From Hyphomicrobiales bacterium (GTDB lineage: Bacteria > Pseudomonadota > Alphaproteobacteria > Rhizobiales > Beijerinckiaceae): a stretch of DNA of 64,000 bases. Made by a program: the position numbers and the translations under genes. The stretch lies in the NCBI GenBank assembly GCA_028290285.1, contig JAQGKD010000096.1, positions 208,588-272,587 on the forward strand, read 5' to 3'. Shown one piece after another: positions 26,372 to 34,848 of the stretch (positions within the stretch are counted from its first letter, which is position 1; each line of letters begins with the position of its first letter). A model generated the notes under the pieces. The model ran no database searches. It was not told the DNA's origin and was given only the letters and a program-made list of their open reading frames with translations.

Positions 26372-27656
26372 ACTCCTCGCCGGATTTTCGGCGCGCGATC
26401 TGGAGACGCTGCTGGCCGCCTGGGAGATGCAGGCGCGGGAAGATCAATTGCCGCCGCCGCAAGCCAGCGGGGGCGGCCCCTGGACGGTCTGGCTCGTCAT
26501 GGGCGGGCGTGGCGCGGGCAAGACGCGCACAGGCGCCGAATGGGTGCGCGGCGTGGCGCTCGGCCTGCCGGGTTTTTCACACCGGCCCGTCGGCCGCATC
26601 GCGCTCGTCGGTGAAACGGCGGCCGATGTGCGCGACGTCATGATCGAGGGCGTGTCTGGCCTGCTCGCCATTCATTCACGCGACGAACGCCCCTTGTGGG
26701 AGCCCTCGCGGCGGCGTCTCGCCTGGCCCAATGGCGCGACCGCGCAGACATTCTCCGCCGAGGATCCCGAATCCCTGCGCGGTCCACAATTTGAATGCGC
26801 CTGGCTCGACGAACTCGCCAAATGGCGGCACGCGGAGGAGACATTCGACATGCTGCAATTCGGTCTTCGCCTCGGCCAGCATCCACGACAGGTCGTGACC
26901 ACGACCCCGCGACCCGCGCCTCTGCTGAAGCGGCTTCTCGCGGATCCGAAAGCGGCGGTGTCGCGTGCTGCGACGCAGGCCAATGCACAGAATCTCGCAG
27001 CCGATTTTCTGCAGCGCATCGTCACACGCTACGCCGGCACGCGGCTCGGACGCCAGGAACTCGATGGAGAAATGGTGGAAGAGCGGGCCGACGCGCTGTG
27101 GACACGCGACATGCTGGAAGCGTGCCGGCGGCCCGCAGCCCCGCCCATGCGCCGCATCGTGGTGGCCATCGACCCGCCTGCTTCGTCGCATCAGCGGGCC
27201 GATGCCTGTGGCATTGTCGCGGCGGGCATCGATGCCGACGGTCACGTGCATATTCTCGAAGACGCGTCGCTCGGCGCGGCGCGGCCGGCCAAATGGGCAC
27301 GTGTCGCAGTGGCGCTTTATGCAAAGCACGAGGCCGACGAACTCGTCGCCGAAGTCAACCAGGGCGGCGAGATGGTCGCAGCCGTCATCAATGAAGCCGA
27401 TGCGAAAGTCCCTGTGCGGCAGGTGCGCGCGACACGCGGCAAATATCTGCGGGCAGCGCCCGTGGCGCAGCTCTACGAGCAGGGCAGGGTACATCACATC
27501 GGCGCTTTCCCTGCGCTCGAGGACGAAATGTGCGCCTTCGGCCCGACGGGACTCGACAATGGCCGCAGCCCCGATCGTCTCGATGCGCTGGTCTGGGCGG
27601 TCACCGCGCTCGCACTCGGACCACATGCTGGCGAGCCGAAGGTCCGCCGCGTCTAG
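26271..27656 (+). CDS. Large terminase subunit (GTA gp2)
   Basis: The 461-residue packaging motor has an N-terminal ATPase with Walker A in MGGRGAGKTRTGAEW, Walker B in CAWLDELAKW and the coupling motif TTTPRP. The C-terminal nuclease has acidic residues in VVAIDPPAS, VAEVNQGGEM and DRLDALVWA. The start at 26271 has a strong GGGAGG ribosome-binding site lying inside gp1. It belongs to the GTA/phage Terminase_6 type. Both catalytic parts appear intact, so packaging should be possible. Confidence 0.92.
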   Translation: MTDATTDLPATWPHCGRRLSSVLKTCADNGTLDELLAGFSARDLETLLAAWEMQAREDQLPPPQASGGGPWTVWLVMGGRGAGKTRTGAEWVRGVALGLPGFSHRPVGRIALVGETAADVRDVMIEGVSGLLAIHSRDERPLWEPSRRRLAWPNGATAQTFSAEDPESLRGPQFECAWLDELAKWRHAEETFDMLQFGLRLGQHPRQVVTTTPRPAPLLKRLLADPKAAVSRAATQANAQNLAADFLQRIVTRYAGTRLGRQELDGEMVEERADALWTRDMLEACRRPAAPPMRRIVVAIDPPASSHQRADACGIVAAGIDADGHVHILEDASLGAARPAKWARVAVALYAKHEADELVAEVNQGGEMVAAVINEADAKVPVRQVRATRGKYLRAAPVAQLYEQGRVHHIGAFPALEDEMCAFGPTGLDNGRSPDRLDALVWAVTALALGPHAGEPKVRRV

Positions 27657-27700
27657 GCACTTTTACCAAATCATCGCCTCGAACTGAGAAGAGGAACGTC

Positions 27701-29533
27701 ATGCCCTCCATCCTTTCCCGCCTCGCGGGACGGGCCGGATTTGCGCGCGCGAATCCGCCCACGCCCATGCTCGCCGCCAAATCCTCGCGCACGGCGGCGC
27801 TGTTCGGCTTCAACCTGCCGGGACTGACGCGCTTCCAGCCCCGCACCTCGCCCGAACTGACGCGCCACGGCTATGAGCGCAACCCCGTCGTGTTCCGCTC
27901 GGTGCGGATGATCGCCGAGGCCGTCGCATCTGTGCCCTGGCTCGTCTACGAGCAAGGCATGGAAACGCCGGACCATCCGCTGCTCGCGGTCCTGGCCAAT
28001 CCGAATGCAGGGCAATCGGGAACGGCCCTTCTGGAAGCGCTGGTCTCGAACCTGCTGTTGTTCGGAAATGCCTATGTCGAGGCCGTGTCCATCGACGGAA
28101 CCCTGCGCGAGCTGCATGCTTTGCGGCCCGATCGCATGTCGATCGTGCCCGGTTCGAACGGCTGGCCGGCGGCTTTCGAATATCGCGCGGGCGCCGAAAA
28201 AGTGCGCTTCGATGCCGGTGCGGGCGTGAGCCCGATCCTGCATCTGAAATTCTTCGCGCCGCTCGATGATTATTACGGCCACGCACCGCTGGCCGCCGCT
28301 GAAACCGCGCTCGATATTCACAACTCGGCGAGTTGCTGGAACCGCGCCTTGCTCGACAACGCCGCGCGTCCCTCCGGCGCGCTGGTCTATTCCGGCCCCG
28401 AAGGCGCGACGCTTTCAGAAGAACAATTCGACCGGCTGAAAAACGAACTAGACGAGAGTTTTTCAGGCGCACGCAATGCGGGACGGCCGCTGCTGCTCGA
28501 AGGCGGTCTCGACTGGAAGCCGCTGTCCCTGTCGCCCAAGGACATGGATTTCATCGAAGCCAAGGCTGCTGCCGCGCGTGAAATCGCACTGGCCTTCGGC
28601 GTCCCGCCCATGGTGCTCGGCCTGCCCGGCGACAACACGTTCTCAAACTACCAGGAAGCCAACCGCGCCTTCTGGCGGCAGACCATCGTGCCCTTCGTCA
28701 GCCGCCTCCAGAAGAGCTTTGAAAGCTGGATGCAGGCCGATTTCGGCACATTCGAACTGCGCGCAAATCTCGACGGCGTCGATGCTCTGAGCTCGGAACG
28801 CGCGAGCGAATGGGCGCGCATCGGCGCCGCGAGCTTCCTCACGGACGACGAAAAGCGCGAGGCCGTGGGTTATGCGCCCCGTGGCGCGAAGGGGACGTTG
28901 CCCGATGGCAGCTTCGATGGTTCGCCTGTCGAGGCGGGCGTCGACGGCGGTGGTGCACTCGATCCGGGTGGTAACGGGGGTGCCTGGGAGAGTCAGCCGC
29001 GTGATGATATCGGGCGCTGGACGAGTGAGGGAGGTGGGGCTGGCGTGCCCCGGACGGAGGCAGATATTGGCAAGCCTACCATCCTTTTCAACGAGGACGG
29101 AGGTCCTTACAGGAACCCTTTTGCCGATAAGACAGATGGAGTCATTAGATATCCGGCTAATTTCCCCCCCGCCTTTTTCATTGAAAAAGGTGCTGCTAAT
29201 TGGAACGCTCCGGGGAACTCAATGCTGGGTCTGATTGCTGCTGATCTTTCGAAATTTCGCCAAGGTGGTGAATGGGATATTCAGCGTCTAACGGGTACAT
29301 CAGGCGAACCGCGCTATGTCGATTACTCAACAGTCGCCATTGGAGTCTACGCTGCGTCAGCCGGGGTGCCTCAAGACCTTACCTTGTACGCACAAGATGC
29401 CTATGCAAAGCGGTATTCGCGCTTTGCACCCGGTACAGAATTCAGTACCGTGTACGAGAATTTGCCGCTGCGCAACGAATTGAATACAAAAATTGGCTAT
29501 GACCTCTTCAGAACCATCCAGGCCCGAAGGTAG
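27701..29533 (+). CDS. GTA portal protein (gp3) with fused C-terminal toxin-like domain
   Basis: Residues 1-395 are a normal HK97-type portal, with HGYERNPVVFRSVRMIAEAV, NLLLFGNAYVEAV and FGVPPMVLGLPGDNTFSNYQ, ending at the usual DDEKREAVGYAPRG. The protein does not stop there. A Gly/Asp-rich linker, then RDDIGRWTSEGGG (about 433-445), a motif common just before toxin domains of alphaproteobacterial polymorphic toxins, leads to about 160 extra residues. That domain contains GGEWDIQRLTG and YVDYSTVAIGVYAASAGVP, somewhat like the type 44 toxin family. GC falls in this part. Start ATG at 27701 follows GAGAAGAGGAACGTC; upstream codons overlap the terminase. Toxin identity is inference. Confidence 0.85.
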   Translation: MPSILSRLAGRAGFARANPPTPMLAAKSSRTAALFGFNLPGLTRFQPRTSPELTRHGYERNPVVFRSVRMIAEAVASVPWLVYEQGMETPDHPLLAVLANPNAGQSGTALLEALVSNLLLFGNAYVEAVSIDGTLRELHALRPDRMSIVPGSNGWPAAFEYRAGAEKVRFDAGAGVSPILHLKFFAPLDDYYGHAPLAAAETALDIHNSASCWNRALLDNAARPSGALVYSGPEGATLSEEQFDRLKNELDESFSGARNAGRPLLLEGGLDWKPLSLSPKDMDFIEAKAAAAREIALAFGVPPMVLGLPGDNTFSNYQEANRAFWRQTIVPFVSRLQKSFESWMQADFGTFELRANLDGVDALSSERASEWARIGAASFLTDDEKREAVGYAPRGAKGTLPDGSFDGSPVEAGVDGGGALDPGGNGGAWESQPRDDIGRWTSEGGGAGVPRTEADIGKPTILFNEDGGPYRNPFADKTDGVIRYPANFPPAFFIEKGAANWNAPGNSMLGLIAADLSKFRQGGEWDIQRLTGTSGEPRYVDYSTVAIGVYAASAGVPQDLTLYAQDAYAKRYSRFAPGTEFSTVYENLPLRNELNTKIGYDLFRTIQARR

Positions 29534-29996
29534 CCCATGGGGCTGCTGGTTCGCCCTCGTGCTGATGCTCGCGGCTTTCGTTTGGCTGGTGGTCTACGTG
29601 TCGGAACTGTTGCAGCCGACCGAGACTCGCTCTGTGACCGATACGGTTCTCTCGCCGTCGGGCAGGCTTAAGGCGGAAGTCCTCGATGTCTGGTGGTCGG
29701 GTATGCTTTTGACGGTTGTCACCAGCGAGGTGCGGATCTCGAAGGTCGATCATCCCGAGGTTGGCGGCCTGGCTCTCGGTTACAGCGGTTCGCGCGATCT
29801 GCCGGAGTGGCTGGACGACCACACCTTGCTTATACCGCTGCCAAATCATGCTGCTGTGGGGGAGCGTGCTCTGAAAGTCTTAGGGGTAGACGTGCGTCTT
29901 CAATTCAAGCCGGACATTCCATTGACGCGCCGACTGAAATTGGAACGGCAGAACGTGCCGAAGGAGATGTGGTGGCGATTCGATGTTCCTCCGTAG
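29499..29996 (+). CDS. Single-pass membrane protein, candidate immunity protein 1
   Basis: I do not recognise a family. The 165-residue protein has one membrane helix (about residues 16-38, CWFALVLMLAAFVWLVVYVS) and a soluble domain of about 125 residues rich in beta-prone segments (RLKAEVLDVWWSGMLLTVVT). It starts at the ATG at 29499 inside the last 35 bp of the portal fusion, in another reading frame, so translation is likely coupled. Its place directly after the toxin-like domain and absence from standard GTA clusters suggest a matching immunity role. No database comparison could be made. Confidence 0.65.
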   Translation: MTSSEPSRPEGSPWGCWFALVLMLAAFVWLVVYVSELLQPTETRSVTDTVLSPSGRLKAEVLDVWWSGMLLTVVTSEVRISKVDHPEVGGLALGYSGSRDLPEWLDDHTLLIPLPNHAAVGERALKVLGVDVRLQFKPDIPLTRRLKLERQNVPKEMWWRFDVPP

Positions 29997-29999
29997 CGC

Positions 30000-30821
30000 A
30001 TGCCGACCAGCGTCGTGGCCGATGTTCAGGACCTGAATTTCATGGATGGTTTTCAACGGTTTTTCACATTCGCTGCCATGCTGGAGCGCAAGGACATTGC
30101 GTTCCGGATCGATCGGCACGCACCCGATGGCCTCACGGTTACGTTCATCTTCCAAGGCTCCTGTATCGAGGCCTCCTTCGAGCAGGAGCTGATGAACTTT
30201 TCGTATTTCTCGATCCGGAGCGGACCGCATTCCGGCGAGGCCGCCCTTTCCCGACTCATCTCCGAACAGAGCGATAATTCGCTTCCGGTTGCCGTTGAGC
30301 GCGCGACAGGGGTACTGGATCGCTGCCTCGGTTGCCTCGCAATGCTCAAGGCGGACAACATCACATACCGGATCGACCAGTTCGCGCCGGACTGCCTGAC
30401 CGTTTTCTTCACGCTCGTCGCACTGCGGGTGGAGGTGAGCGTCTTTCAAGATCGGCTGGAGTTCGTCACCTACGCTGGACCGGAGGACGTGTATCGCGAA
30501 GCCGATCTACTGAAATTCTTCCCCGACCTCGCAGACGAGCCGTGCCCGAATGTTCCGAAGATCAAACAAATCCAGGGCAGACGCTGGATGCTCGAGCCCA
30601 GCGCGATCTCTCAGGACACGGCTTCCGAAATTCTGACGCTCCTCACGCGCCACGCCGCGGAAATGAACAAACTCATCATAGAGTTCCAGCAAACGCTCGG
30701 CCGTGACGAGTTCAACGAGGCGCGGAGATGCCTTGGGACCGTCATGGGTGAATCCTACCTTCAGGCCATGTATCCGCTCTTCGAACTCTATCCCGAGCTG
30801 AAGCCGGAAGGCCTGCGCTAA
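30000..30821 (+). CDS. Protein with internal duplication, candidate immunity protein 2
   Basis: The family is unknown to me. The 273-residue soluble protein contains two copies of a domain of about 48 residues (about 26-72 and 113-160). Each copy begins with AML and carries a shared core: FRIDRHAPDGLTVTF in the first and YRIDQFAPDCLTVFF in the second. A helical C-terminal domain follows (SEILTLLTRHAAEMNKLIIE). It begins 3 bp after the preceding gene; an in-frame ATG at 30042 is an alternative start. Repeated small domains are common in immunity proteins. Like its neighbour it is an extra relative to normal GTA clusters. Confidence 0.65.
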   Translation: MPTSVVADVQDLNFMDGFQRFFTFAAMLERKDIAFRIDRHAPDGLTVTFIFQGSCIEASFEQELMNFSYFSIRSGPHSGEAALSRLISEQSDNSLPVAVERATGVLDRCLGCLAMLKADNITYRIDQFAPDCLTVFFTLVALRVEVSVFQDRLEFVTYAGPEDVYREADLLKFFPDLADEPCPNVPKIKQIQGRRWMLEPSAISQDTASEILTLLTRHAAEMNKLIIEFQQTLGRDEFNEARRCLGTVMGESYLQAMYPLFELYPELKPEGLR

Positions 30822-30940
30822 CCCGCACACCCGCATCCATTCATCCGCGCAAGGACGCGTGACACCCGTGCTGCCGCAAGGCAGCGGCGGTCGCGCGCGT
30901 GCGCGTGGATGACCACTCGGCCCCATGACATGGAGACGCC

Positions 30941-31129
30941 ATGACGGACATCACGCAAAGCATCATTTCGCGGGGAGATCTTGCGCATCTGACGCTTTTC
31001 CTTTGGGCGAGCGGCGCGTCGAGCCTGCTCGTTTTCGCGCTGCGCGAGACCGCCGCGGCCAACCGCCGCTTCGACGAATTTGTTCGCGAGCTCGCCCGCT
31101 TCAACCGCCGCTTCGGAGATGACAAATGA
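30941..31129 (+). CDS. Small GTA protein at the gp3.5 position
   Basis: A 62-residue protein with one hydrophobic segment (HLTLFLWASGASSLLVFAL, about residues 15-33) and a basic, helical end (RRFDEFVRELARFNRRFG). It lies between portal and prohead protease, where GTA clusters carry a small gene usually numbered 3.5. A GGAG ribosome-binding site precedes the ATG at 30941. Function unknown. It overlaps the next short frame by ATGA. Confidence 0.7.
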   Translation: MTDITQSIISRGDLAHLTLFLWASGASSLLVFALRETAAANRRFDEFVRELARFNRRFGDDK

Positions 31130-31293
31130 ACCTTTTATCGAAGCCCGCACAGCTGCGCCGCGCAACTGGCCCAGCACCCAATCCGCGCCGCGTGTTCAAG
31201 CGCTTCGTGCGTGTGCTGGAACGGCTCGCACCGTCCGAGCCCCTGCGCGGCAGCGCGCCTTTCTCCGCCGCTATCCCCAGGGAGAAGCCCTGA
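31126..31293 (+). CDS. Possible 55-residue coupled small gene
   Basis: An open frame from the ATG at 31126 (ATGA overlap with gp3.5) to the TGA at 31291-31293 (TGATG overlap with the protease gene) fills the gap exactly. A GGAG motif lies 7 bases upstream of the ATG. The product is basic and Pro-rich (MNLLSKPAQLRRATGPAPNP) with no recognised domain. The precise overlaps at both ends argue for real translation, perhaps mainly to couple gp3.5 to gp4; it could still be chance. Confidence 0.5.
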   Translation: MNLLSKPAQLRRATGPAPNPRRVFKRFVRVLERLAPSEPLRGSAPFSAAIPREKP

Positions 31294-31880
31294 TGCTCAC
31301 AAAGAAGATCATGAGCGCGGACGAATATGCGTGCGGCCCGAACCTGACCAAGCGCGCCCCGCCGATGGCGGTCGCGGGCGACGGCATGTTCGAGGGGTAT
31401 GCGAGCCTGTTCGGCATCGTCGATCTCGGTGGCGACGAAGTGATGCCGGGCGCCTTCCGCACCTCGCTTGCACGACGCGATGCAAAGCACGTCCGCATGC
31501 TGTGGCAGCACGATCCCGCGAGTCCTATCGGGAAATGGCTGTCTATGACCGAGGATGCGCGTGGGCTCAAGGTCAAGGGCCAGCTGAACCTGGCGGTGGC
31601 CCGCGCACGCGAGGCGCTCGCGCTGATGCGCGATGGCGCGGTGGATGGATTGTCCATCGGCTTCCGCGTCAAGCGCGCAAGCAAGTCGCGAGGCGGCAGC
31701 ACGCGCAAGCTGATGGAACTCGATCTTTGGGAAGTGTCCATCGTGACCTTCCCGATGCTGCCGCAGGCGCGTGTCTCGGCGGTAAAGCGCGAGCGCGCTC
31801 CGCAGCGCGTCGCAAACCTGCAACCGCCTGTCGGCGATGTCGCGACGCTGATGCGTCGGGCCGCCGCTTTGATGAAGTGA
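31293..31880 (+). CDS. Prohead protease, HK97 family (GTA gp4)
   Basis: The U35-family serine protease processes the capsid protein during head maturation. The 195-residue protein shows FEGYASLFGIVDLGGDEVMP, the active-site His in MLWQHDPASPIGKW, the Ser in DGAVDGLSIGFRV and the C-terminal DLWEVSIVTFPM. Start is ATG at 31293, overlapping the small frame before it by TGATG and preceded by AGGGAGA. Full length. Confidence 0.9.
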   Translation: MLTKKIMSADEYACGPNLTKRAPPMAVAGDGMFEGYASLFGIVDLGGDEVMPGAFRTSLARRDAKHVRMLWQHDPASPIGKWLSMTEDARGLKVKGQLNLAVARAREALALMRDGAVDGLSIGFRVKRASKSRGGSTRKLMELDLWEVSIVTFPMLPQARVSAVKRERAPQRVANLQPPVGDVATLMRRAAALMK

Positions 31881-31897
31881 AGAAAGGATCGATACGC

Positions 31898-33151
31898 ATG
31901 ACGCAGACATTTTCGCCGAGCCTCGAAGTCAAGTCCTCCGCCGAGGACGCAGTGGCGGCCTTCAACGAGTTTCACCGCACGTTCGGTGCGTTCCGTGAAA
32001 CGAACGACGAGCGCATTGCACAGCTCGAGCAGCGCTACTCGTCCGACGTCGTGACGGAGGAGAAGCTCGCCCGCATCGACACCGCGCTCGACGACACCCG
32101 CCGCCGCATGGACCGCATGCTCGTTGAAAAAGCCCGTCCGCCGCTGCATGGCGCCGAGCGAAACGATGCGCCCCACAGCCGCGAACACAAGGCCGCCTTC
32201 CGCGCCTATATGCAAACAGGCGAGGCTGCCGGACTGAAGACGATCGAAGGAAAGGCAATGTCGGCGGGCTCAGGCCCTGACGGCGGCTACCTCGTTCCCG
32301 CACCGGCCGAGCGCGAAATTCTGGATCGGCTGGCCAATATCTCCCCGATCCGCAGCATCTCCTCGGTGCGCGCCATTTCCACGGCGAGCTTCAAGAAAGC
32401 GTTCTCGACGAGCGGCCCCGCAGCCGGCTGGGTCGCTGAAGCCGATCCGCGCCCGCAGAGCGCCAACCAGCAGCTTGCAGATCTCACCTTCCCGGCCATG
32501 GAGCTCTACGCCATGCCGGCGGCGACGCAGACATTGCTCGACGACGGCGTGGTCGATGTCGAACAATGGATCGCCAGCGAGATCGACACCGTCTTCGCCG
32601 AACAGGAAGGCGCCGCCTTCGTCAACGGCAACGGCACCAGCAAGCCGATGGGCTTCCTGGCCTACCCGAAGTCCACTGTCGCGAGCTGGGCCTGGGGCAA
32701 GACGGCCTATCTTCCCACGGGCGTTGCCGGAGCGTTTGCCGCTGCAAATCCGTCGGATCTTCTCGTCGATCTCATCTATTCGCTGCGGGCAGGCTATCGC
32801 CAGAATGCGCGCTTCGTGATGAACCGCAAGACACAGGCGCAGATCCGTAAGTTCAAAGCTTCGACCGGAGAATATCTGTGGCAGCCGCCCGCCAGCCTCG
32901 GCGGCAGCGCGACGCTGATGAACTTCCCCATCGTCGAAGCCGAGGACATGCCCGACATCGCAACGGACAGCTTCTCGGTCGCATTCGGCGACTTCCAGCG
33001 TGGCTATCTGATCGTCGATCGCATTGGCATCCGCATCCTGCGCGACCCCTATTCCGCCAAGCCCTACGTGCTCTTCTACACCACCAAGCGCGTGGGCGGC
33101 GGCATTCAGGATTTCGACGCGATCAAGCTGCTGAAGTTCGGCACGACCTAA
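31898..33151 (+). CDS. Major capsid protein, HK97 fold (GTA gp5)
   Basis: The 417-residue capsid protein begins with a coiled-coil scaffold-like region (residues 1-80, EERIAQLEQRYSS-type), removed in relatives by the gp4 protease. The HK97-fold domain follows: SAGSGPDGGYLVPAPAEREI, WVAEADPRP, FAEQEGAAFVNGNGTSKPMG and QRGYLIVDRIGIRILRDPYS. Start at 31898 (MTQTFSPSLEVK) has an AAAGGA ribosome-binding site. It ends next to an antisense protease gene with no spacer. Confidence 0.93.
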   Translation: MTQTFSPSLEVKSSAEDAVAAFNEFHRTFGAFRETNDERIAQLEQRYSSDVVTEEKLARIDTALDDTRRRMDRMLVEKARPPLHGAERNDAPHSREHKAAFRAYMQTGEAAGLKTIEGKAMSAGSGPDGGYLVPAPAEREILDRLANISPIRSISSVRAISTASFKKAFSTSGPAAGWVAEADPRPQSANQQLADLTFPAMELYAMPAATQTLLDDGVVDVEQWIASEIDTVFAEQEGAAFVNGNGTSKPMGFLAYPKSTVASWAWGKTAYLPTGVAGAFAAANPSDLLVDLIYSLRAGYRQNARFVMNRKTQAQIRKFKASTGEYLWQPPASLGGSATLMNFPIVEAEDMPDIATDSFSVAFGDFQRGYLIVDRIGIRILRDPYSAKPYVLFYTTKRVGGGIQDFDAIKLLKFGTT

Positions 33152-33901
33152 TCAACGCGCGGCCCAGCTGCGCAGGACGCTCTCGAACCAGCTGCGTTGC
33201 GGCGCGAGCAGAGCGGCCTGCGTGACGTCCCCGCACGCCTTCTTGCCCTCGCCAGTTGACCAGACGGTGACAGCCACCAGGGTCTCGCCGTCTGGCGTGA
33301 ATACAGGCCCGCCGGAATCTCCGGTGCATGCGCCGAGCCCACGTCCATCAGCGTCTTTTGCCCAGAGCAGGATGCTGGAGAGCGGCGCGCGCGCCGCGAG
33401 CAATCCGCTGCGCAAGGTGCCGCCTGTGCGCCCGTCCTTCTCACGCGTGAGCCCGAAACCCGCGATGCGATAGCGGGCGCCCACTCGCACGTCCGGTGTC
33501 CAGTCGATCGTGACCGGGCGCAACCGCGCGGGCAGGGGCGTCGCTGTGCGCAGAAGTGCGAGATCGATCGAACGCTCGCGCGTGCGCGGTGCATCGGGTC
33601 TGAACTCCGGATGCACGGCGCTCTGCGCAACCTGGATGAAACCGCTTTCGCCTTCGCCCGGCAGATGGATGCGCAGATCTCCTGCGGGTCCCGCGCAATG
33701 GGCGGCGGTGAGGACGGCATCTTTCGCCACGACAATGCCGGTGCAGAAGCCCGCGCCGCGCGCATCGCGCTTGAGCACCATCACGACATAGGGCGCGAGC
33801 GCGCGATCCTCCACCGCCGGTCCAACGAGCGCCGTGGCGGATGTCGCCATTCCCATGAGTACAAGCGGGACCAGTGCGCCTGCTCCGGATCTTTTCGACA
33901 T
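33152..33901 (-). CDS. Exported trypsin-like serine protease inserted antisense in the GTA cluster
   Basis: A 249-residue S1-family protease with an N-terminal signal peptide (LVPLVLMGMATSATAL). The catalytic triad is complete: His in LTAAHCAG, Asp in RSIDLALLRT and Ser in TGDSGGPVF, with paired Cys residues around it. It should be secreted and active. It is on the opposite strand between capsid and connector genes; its stop abuts the capsid stop. This is not part of the usual GTA gene set. It may be a host gene captured by insertion or have a link to GTA release; no evidence for either beyond location. Confidence 0.9.
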   Translation of the reverse strand: MSKRSGAGALVPLVLMGMATSATALVGPAVEDRALAPYVVMVLKRDARGAGFCTGIVVAKDAVLTAAHCAGPAGDLRIHLPGEGESGFIQVAQSAVHPEFRPDAPRTRERSIDLALLRTATPLPARLRPVTIDWTPDVRVGARYRIAGFGLTREKDGRTGGTLRSGLLAARAPLSSILLWAKDADGRGLGACTGDSGGPVFTPDGETLVAVTVWSTGEGKKACGDVTQAALLAPQRSWFESVLRSWAAR

Positions 33902-33952
33902 GCAGTCTCCTCAGCGAGTTCTGCTTCCTACCCCAGAACCGATGGAGTTCCA

Positions 33953-34525
33953 ATGACGCCGATCCTCATGACCGGCCCCGTTGCCGAGCCGCTCTCGCTC
34001 GACGAGGCGCGGGCGTGGTTGCGTCTCGACACGCATGCCGAGGATGATCTCGTGACGTCCCTCGTGCGTGCTGCACGCAGCGCCATCGAGCAGGCGACGC
34101 GTCGCGCGCTGATGGCGCAGAGCTGGCGCCTGCGCCTTGACCGCTGGCCGCCAAACGGCATCGTGAATGTTCCACTTGCGCCTGTATTCGCGATCGAGGC
34201 CGTGCGCGTTTTCGATGCCGCAGGCGTTGCGATCCCGCTCGCCCTCGGTGGCTTCCGTCTCGACCAATCTTTCGGAACGCGCATTTTCTGCGACACGCCG
34301 CCGCCGGCGCCCGGGCGTCTCTATGGTGGAATCGAGATCGATCTCACTGCTGGATATGGTGCCAGCGCCGCAGCGGTCCCGGAGCCGCTGCGCCAGGCCA
34401 TGCGCCTGCTGGTGGCCTTCTGGTTCGAACATCGCGGCGATGCGTTGCACGACAATGCCGTGCCGCACCTTCCGGCCGCTGTCGCGGCGCTCGTGGTGCC
34501 GTTCCGCTCGGCGAGGCTCGGGTGA
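33953..34525 (+). CDS. Head-tail connector/adaptor (GTA gp6)
   Basis: The 190-residue protein matches the gp6-type connector of the HK97 group: LSLDEARAWLRLDTHAEDDL, VRAARSAIEQATRRAL, WRLRLDRWP and YGGIEIDLTAGYG, ending with helical LRQAMRLLVAFWFEHRGD. It would form the adaptor ring below the portal. Start at 33953 has a GGAG site 5 bases upstream. Overlaps the next gene by 4 bp. Confidence 0.88.
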   Translation: MTPILMTGPVAEPLSLDEARAWLRLDTHAEDDLVTSLVRAARSAIEQATRRALMAQSWRLRLDRWPPNGIVNVPLAPVFAIEAVRVFDAAGVAIPLALGGFRLDQSFGTRIFCDTPPPAPGRLYGGIEIDLTAGYGASAAAVPEPLRQAMRLLVAFWFEHRGDALHDNAVPHLPAAVAALVVPFRSARLG

Positions 34526-34848
34526 GCGCGGGGTCCGTCGGACGCCTTCGCCAGAGGCTTGTTGCCGAAGAGCCCGTGGATGCAGACGACGAGGCGGGTG
34601 GCGCCACACGCACATTCGCCGCGCGATTCGAGGTGTGGGCCGAGATCGACACGCAAAGAACGCAGCCGGATTTCATGGCCGCGCGTGAAGAAACCGTTGT
34701 CACGCACCGCATTCGCCTGCGTGCCGGGAACGCGGTGGCGGCAGGATGGCGCCTGCGCAAGGGGACGCGGGTCTTCGACGTCGTCAGCTGCGCTCCCGAC
34801 GATGTGTCGGGCGGCTTCTGCTCGTATCGTTGTCGGGAGATCGTGTAA
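34522..34848 (+). CDS. Head closure (stopper) protein (GTA gp7)
   Basis: The 108-residue protein is of the phage head-tail adaptor family: GRLRQRLVAEEPV, FEVWAEIDTQRTQPDFMAA, THRIRLRAGNAV and RLRKGTRVFDVVSC. It would close the head below the gp6 ring. GTG start at 34522, overlapping gp6 by 4 bp, and TAATG overlap with gp8. Confidence 0.85.
   Translation: MSAGSVGRLRQRLVAEEPVDADDEAGGATRTFAARFEVWAEIDTQRTQPDFMAAREETVVTHRIRLRAGNAVAAGWRLRKGTRVFDVVSCAPDDVSGGFCSYRCREIV

Noticed and set aside
27530..27700. Portal start upstream inside the terminase gene
   Set aside because: The codons before 27701 are the terminase in another frame; a good ribosome-binding site and portal-like N-terminus occur at 27701.
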